A DNA stretch of 11,487 nucleotides from Glomus cerebriforme (Eukaryota; Glomeromycota; Glomeromycetes; Glomerales; Glomeraceae): assembly GCA_003550305.1 (NCBI GenBank), contig QKYT01000847.1:25372-36858 (forward strand). The letters are read 5' to 3'. The notes under the pieces were generated by a model that worked only from the letters and a program-made list of their open reading frames with translations, made no database searches and had not been told where the DNA came from. A program made the translations under genes and the position numbers. Every line of letters begins with the position of its first letter. Position 1 is the stretch's first letter. Below are positions 7,092 to 11,487 of the stretch, one piece after another.

Positions 7092-8566
7092 AAATTGTAA
7101 GGATTTACATTAGGATAATATAAAATTAAAAGAATAAATTTATTCTTTGAGTAATATTATTACTCATCCCAAAAATTTAATTAGCTAATTTTTTTTATAA
7201 ATTTATGCACGTGTAATGTTATCAAATTAAACACATGATTATTAAGTGTATTACTTTATTTATCATTTCTGTACAATCATGTAATAGCACATTTTAATAG
7301 ACCTGGATTCTCCTGAGACATCGAACAAAATCACAAATGATATTGGAAAGAATGTATTAAGAAGTGCATCATGCAATCTTGTTAGAACTAAAAAAACTTT
7401 GAAAATTATTTCAGCCGGATAATTTAATGATCTTCATTGACCCAAGAACACCACCAAAAAATTTCCGGTAACGTGACTTTTTGGCCCGCACTATTAAAAT
7501 GATAACGTTATGCTAAAAAGAACTGCAACATTTAATACATTTACTGCGCCAAAATATTAAAATTTACGAATCCAACACTTTTCTTAATAACTTCTAAGTG
7601 TTTTCTCTTTGTCTTTTATTGCAATAAATAAGTAATTATACCTATTTTATAATAAAATTTTTGCCTTAAATTAAATGAAAAATAAATAGTAATTTACAGT
7701 TTTTTTAAGATCATATTATGGTGCATGGCATTCCTGGAAATTTCTTGTTAAATTTAATAATGGTATTTCAGAAAAGGTATCGTGTTCTCATAATTGTCAA
7801 AAAATAATTATCAAAATAAAGTTTATTTAGACAAATAAAAATTTAAATTGAACGTATATAATCATAGGGACCAAGAGCCTGAAAAATAATTAAGTTTTAA
7901 AAATATGCTTTTTTTCATATTTATACATATATATCTTATTATGGTTTTTAAATAATTAATTTTTTCGCCTATATTAATAAGCAAGGCTCCATGTGATTTT
8001 GATTTTAATTCATTAATTGAAATCAAATATACTTTGATTTTCCCTTAACCTTGGTTGCAATTACCAGCCAGATGATCCAATTGTTACAAGAGTTTATCAT
8101 CAATTTGTTACATATAGCTTTATCTAGTTATAATAAAAGTGAAAAAATTTTTTGATATCATAACTAGCTAAATAAAGTATAAGTTGGTGTTTGTTTGCTA
8201 TCAATATTAATAAGTATTAATTAATATCAACACCCAGGTTGCATGACGAGGACGTTAACACCATTCGCAACTCAAAAAAAAAATGTTTAAATTCACTTTG
8301 GATATTGAGCAAACTTCTACTGAATAACCACAATGAATTTAATTGACCTTCTGTGAAAGAAAATCTGGTTTCTTGCAAATTAAAAGTCCATTAATTGTTT
8401 AACTCCTTATATCCAATTCATCTAATTCATCATTAAGAAACTTAATAAATGATATATTAATAAAAAACAGGATAGAAAATCAAAAATCAAACCAATTCCA
8501 AGATGTTTTCATCTATCTAATGTAATGTTAAGATCTAAACAATCCATATAAACCTGTATTTTAATT
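7092..8566. other. AT-rich intergenic stretch with faint coding-like fragments
   Basis: No intact gene is visible. Two plus-strand stretches look more protein-like than their surroundings. The first, 7288-7419, is 44 open codons including DSPETSNKITNDIGKNVLRS. The second, 7980-8127, reads SKAPCDFDFNSLIEIKYTLIF in one frame and, after a one-base shift near 8045, NLGCNYQPDDPIVTRVYHQF in another. Both may be remnants of old genes or transposons, or chance. An imperfect palindrome (TGATTTTAATT against AATTGAAATCA) lies at 8000-8025. Confidence 0.3.
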
Positions 8567-8630
8567 TCCAGTAACTATCCTACTATACTACTTGTCCAGT
8601 TACTATCCTACGCGTCCAGTAACTATTCTA
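8567..8630 (+). repeat. three imperfect copies of a 16-bp motif
   Basis: TCCAGTAACTATCCTA occurs at 8567-8582. It recurs with one change at 8595-8610 (TCCAGTTACTATCCTA) and at 8615-8630 (TCCAGTAACTATTCTA). The copies are 28 and 20 bp apart, so this is not a simple head-to-tail array. The regular motif with variable spacing could be a cluster of protein-binding sites or a decayed minisatellite. Confidence 0.7.
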
Positions 8631-9806
8631 ATTTTCAAATAATATAAGTAATACAATCATCCCCAGTAAAAACTAGGTGAATTTTACAGATAACACCATG
8701 TGTTAAAGGAAATGCTATACATAAGGCGCACAACTCTACCCTCTACTTGTTATGGGCCAAAGTAGAAAACCATCAGGCAATTTCAGACTAAGAGAAAACT
8801 ACGCAAATATTTATATTTTGAAACATTTGCTTCATCATTTTCTCTAAAGACAATTTAATTTCCAAGACTCTTATATATATAAGAAAAGAATTGTCAACAA
8901 CCTCTAAAAGAGTAAGAGTAAAACCAAAAATATTGGAAAATCAAGAATATTTATACTTATTTTAAATTCTTATATCATTATGATAACAGCATGAGTCATA
9001 TGTAAGCAATGTAGATTACTTTCTATATACAGTAAATGGCGTAATTTTTAGTAATCACAATCATTATAATGAACCAAACAGTTAATGTAAATTCCTTATT
9101 GGATGAGGCTAATGAAAAATCAACATGCTGCAAATAGTACAAGTAAATATAGAGACACGTGTAGTTCATGTGAAGTCCAGATCACATGATACAAGAAAGA
9201 AATATCCTTCACATATGTTAAACTAATCAAAAAAAAAAATCGCGTCAGTATTTTCATCCATTCAACTGATCTTTATTTATTTCTCATTTTTACTTTATTT
9301 TTTTTTAATTGATTTGACTTCTTTTAATGATACCATTTCAAATTATAAACAATTATTTAAAAGAAGATAGCTCTAAGTCCTTAAGAAGAAAATTCGATGT
9401 TCAACAAAAGTCCTTAGTAAGAAGGAATAAGAAGGAAGAAAGCCCTGAGAGAAGTGTTGACCATCCGTAAATAATGGACTTAAGATTTAATCAAAAAGTT
9501 GGGAGTCAATTAAGATCTTTTAAGATTTTGTATTTTGGATAAAGGAAATCTTTTTGATTTCTATTATTTTTTATTTGGTATTTCTATTACAACCTTATCT
9601 TAATTTTATAAATCTTCGAATCACCTTCATTAGTAATTTTCAGTACAGGAGTCATGAAGAAAGGCCGATGATAGTTATAGCACTTTTTTTTTGCTGATTA
9701 TGGTACAATAGGTATGGAAAATTTTTTAATAATATACAGTATTTGATAAACTTATCAAAATAAGGGATTTTTATAAAATTTTCGTTATAAATTTAGGATT
9801 TTTCCA
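8631..9806. other. AT-rich intergenic stretch, one faint coding-like region
   Basis: No intact gene was found. At 9069 an ATG opens 22 codons (MNQTVNVNSLLDEANEK...). A one-base frame change near 9112-9120 then gives 25 codons ending CSSCEVQIT, a TGA at 9187-9189, and 40 further codons in that frame. This may be a frameshifted remnant, but the last part is Phe/Leu-rich and chance cannot be excluded. The 8683-8790 patch is less AT-rich and open on both strands without any recognisable motif. Confidence 0.3.
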
Positions 9807-9830
9807 TTTTATTTTTATTTTTATTTTTAT
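9807..9830. repeat. (ATTTTT)n microsatellite
   Basis: About four units of ATTTTT in a T-rich background. Confidence 0.85.
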
Positions 9831-10020
9831 AATCCGTAGTTTATTTATAAGGACAAGTGATCACGAGAAAATCTCATGAAAGTTACATCTCAATATAAAA
9901 TACCTAACGTACCTGGCTAACTACTAAAAAAGAAACGAGAACCATATAGGTCATGAACGCACTGGGAGAATTTTAAAAGGGAAAAATAAAAGAAAATAAA
10001 AAACCCTAAACTAAAACTAT

Positions 10021-10270
10021 ATGTCTAACAATCTAAGATAATTCCGACGATTCCAGCACATCAAACCCGAGAGCCCCGTAGAGCATATAATATACCCATC
10101 GTTGAGTCCTAAAGTACGCTTTTCGCGACCAATCTAATTGTTAGTAGATAAAGAAAAAGGATAGGGTTAGGATAAGAAGAGGATTCGGACAGGAAAAACC
10201 AGATCCGGACTGGCGACTATATCAGTCCTAACGATTCCAATTCTTTGCGAAGCGTCCCCTTCGTGAAGGA
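10021..10270 (-). mobile_element. GC-rich, CpG-rich island, probable transposable-element remnant
   Basis: By hand count 10021-10260 is about 43% G+C with some fifteen CpG dinucleotides, whereas nearby lines are 17-25% G+C and nearly free of CpG. On the minus strand TACTAAC (10146-10140), a textbook fungal branch-point sequence, is followed by AATTAG. Immediately after this 3' splice-like site a frame of 32 codons runs from 10131 to a TAG at 10035-10033, reading for example WSRKAYFRTQRWVYYMLYG and ALGFDVLESSELS. Upstream on the same strand another frame reads RIGIVRTDIVASPDLVF. An imperfect palindrome CCAGATCCGGACTGG lies inside, and ACGATTCCA occurs at both 10047 and 10231. The composition suggests inserted DNA that has not yet drifted to the host bias. 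No transposase or reverse transcriptase motif is visible, so element type and borders are unknown. Confidence 0.35.
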
Positions 10271-10318
10271 TTTTTCCATTTTAATTCTCATTTAAATGCT
10301 GGTTCAGCTGCCGTATGA

Positions 10319-10330
10319 AGTCATATGACT
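10319..10330. repeat. 12-bp perfect palindrome
   Basis: AGTCATATGACT is its own reverse complement and lies about 50 bp beyond the GC-rich island. It could be a dyad binding site, but a single site of this length may be chance. Confidence 0.4.
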
Positions 10331-10601
10331 GTTATCAAAAATTAACCAACTCACTGCACAAAACGTTAATTTTAAAAAGAGCTTTTATTTGGATACAACA
10401 AACAATAATATTTCCGCGTAATTTGTTATAATAAGATATTGAATATAAAAATTTATTAACATAATTTTTTAATAGTTATTAGCACAACTAGTCAAACTTA
10501 CATCACAAGAATTTAAAAGAACATATATTTACGATATTAAAAATGACTATAACTATGACAAGAACAAGAACAAAAAAAAAAAATACTACGCTATAAAAAG
10601 G

Positions 10602-10754
10602 ATGCGTGAGCTGAGACGTTTAAAACCTTTTGTTTTGATCATATTTTTTGCGGATTTTCTGGCATGTCACAACACTATAGTCTACAATAGCACTTTGCAG
10701 AAAATTAAATTCAAATCTAATTTTGACTTCAATTTTCTGATACACATTGCCTAA
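10602..10754 (+). other. small open frame with signal-peptide-like start
   Basis: An ATG at 10602 opens 50 codons ending with TAA at 10752-10754. The N-terminus has the pattern of a secretion signal: basic MRELRRLKP, a hydrophobic core FVLIIFFADFLA, then a polar stretch from CHNTIVYNS onward. TATAAAAAGG directly precedes the ATG, too close to serve as its TATA box. The frame overlaps a region containing a dispersed repeat and could be a chance ORF. It is listed because small secreted proteins are common in symbiotic fungi and fall below usual length cut-offs. Confidence 0.2.
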
Positions 10755-10839
10755 ACGCAACCACCGACTTGAAATATTCCAAATCTAACTTAGGACAATC
10801 CTCCCAAACCCAAGCTAGTCAAATTTAAAATGTTTAACA

Positions 10840-10875
10840 TCCCAAACTACCATTTAAGATTGAGTTAATTTGGGA
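10840..10875. repeat. TCCCAAA / TTTGGGA inverted pair
   Basis: TCCCAAA at 10840-10846 is answered by TTTGGGA at 10869-10875. Another TCCCAAA lies at 10802-10808. The same inverted arrangement is seen at 2045-2147, and the right arm here is the core of the dispersed repeat. Confidence 0.45.
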
Positions 10876-10888
10876 CATGGTTAAGTTT
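10864..10888 (+). repeat. dispersed repeat, copy 2 (partner at 2032-2056)
   Basis: This matches the minus strand of 2032-2056 at 23 of 25 positions, with the core ATTTGGGACATGGT identical. Here the frame that is coding-like in the other copy is broken by stops, so any coding function is lost in this copy. Confidence 0.55.
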
Positions 10889-10890
10889 CG

Positions 10891-11487
10891 AATATGGTGA
10901 TAATATTATTAGATAATAATCCTATTCCAGCAGCAATTACTCTAATTAGTTATGGATTTTGAATAATAGGAGAAAAAATCATAAGTAATTAACAAGATAC
11001 TCCTCATGTGAACTAATTTTGGTTATTGAAATTCTCTAAACTGAGTCTATGATCTATCGTATTATTATTAAAATTTTCCCATGAAATATTAATATTAAAC
11101 AAGAGTTCATGTTTAAGGGGAGCTAACCAGTTTAGGATAGGAAGTTGTATTGATAAATGCATGTTGCACATTTTAACATTTTAAACTGAAGATACGATTT
11201 AATATTATTTTGCATTTTTATATTAGATATTCATGGGTTTAGTGTATTAATTAATGACAAGTTTTATTTAAGTATTTATTAAATAATTACTAGTACAAGC
11301 TGAGTTAAATCTACATGAATTCCAACATGTAATTGTAACATTATATATTGATTATTTGATAAATGTTGANTTTGGAATTAAATTACAAAGTTGTTTGTTA
11401 TAATAAGCTTTAAAAAAAAATTTTATTAAAAAATACCTGTGAAAATTACTATATAAATAAAGTTAAAGATAAATAAATTATCAATCC
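10891..11487. other. AT-rich intergenic stretch to right edge, nothing recognised
   Basis: No credible open frame, RNA gene or repeat was seen. One ambiguous base lies at 11370. Confidence 0.5.

Noticed and set aside
9610..9622. tRNA B-box-like CTTCGAATCA
   Set aside because: No A box, acceptor stem or cloverleaf could be formed around it. No tRNA was found on either strand.
10160..10172. Telomere-like GGGTTAGG
   Set aside because: It is a single occurrence with no TTAGGG array, so it is not telomeric.

Overview
The window looks like nuclear DNA of a very AT-rich filamentous fungus, most likely an arbuscular mycorrhizal fungus of the Rhizophagus/Glomus group. Three things point there: extreme AT content outside genes, short 63-66 bp GT-AG introns, and a gene whose protein joins a Gag-like N-terminal region to a MIR domain, a multicopy type I associate with Rhizophagus irregularis. 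The species call is from memory of that family, not from a search. There is no sign of bacterial, plasmid or phage organisation.

Layout: positions 1-276 hold an A-rich tract and a weak open frame running off the left edge. Positions 366-1396 hold a convincing plus-strand gene with a TATA box and an unspliced CDS for a 318-residue multi-pass membrane protein of unknown function. It carries six of the seven ambiguous bases in the window. Positions 1397-5663 are gene-poor and contain two minus-strand decayed coding frames (about 1910-2320 and 4755-5117), an inverted repeat, a two-unit imperfect repeat array (3581-3838) and long stretches with nothing recognisable. Positions 5664-6902 hold the best-supported gene, a four-exon minus-strand gene for a 347-residue Gag-like/MIR protein, with a perfect 50-bp tandem duplication just upstream. 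Positions 7092-11487 are mostly intergenic, with several faint coding-like fragments, a triplicated 16-bp motif, a GC-rich CpG-rich island at 10021-10270 that looks like a transposable-element remnant, and a dispersed repeat whose partner lies in inverted orientation 8.8 kb away.

The two intact genes are about 4.3 kb apart, point in opposite directions (their 3' ends face each other across the gene-poor stretch) and have no evident shared pathway. The most interesting element is the Gag-like/MIR fusion, a capsid-like domain joined to a beta-trefoil in a protein without a signal peptide. Its 3' exons, including a 24-bp last exon, had to be reconstructed from splice signals. Because the background is so AT-rich, chance open frames of 60-80 codons are expected, so faint fragments are scored low.
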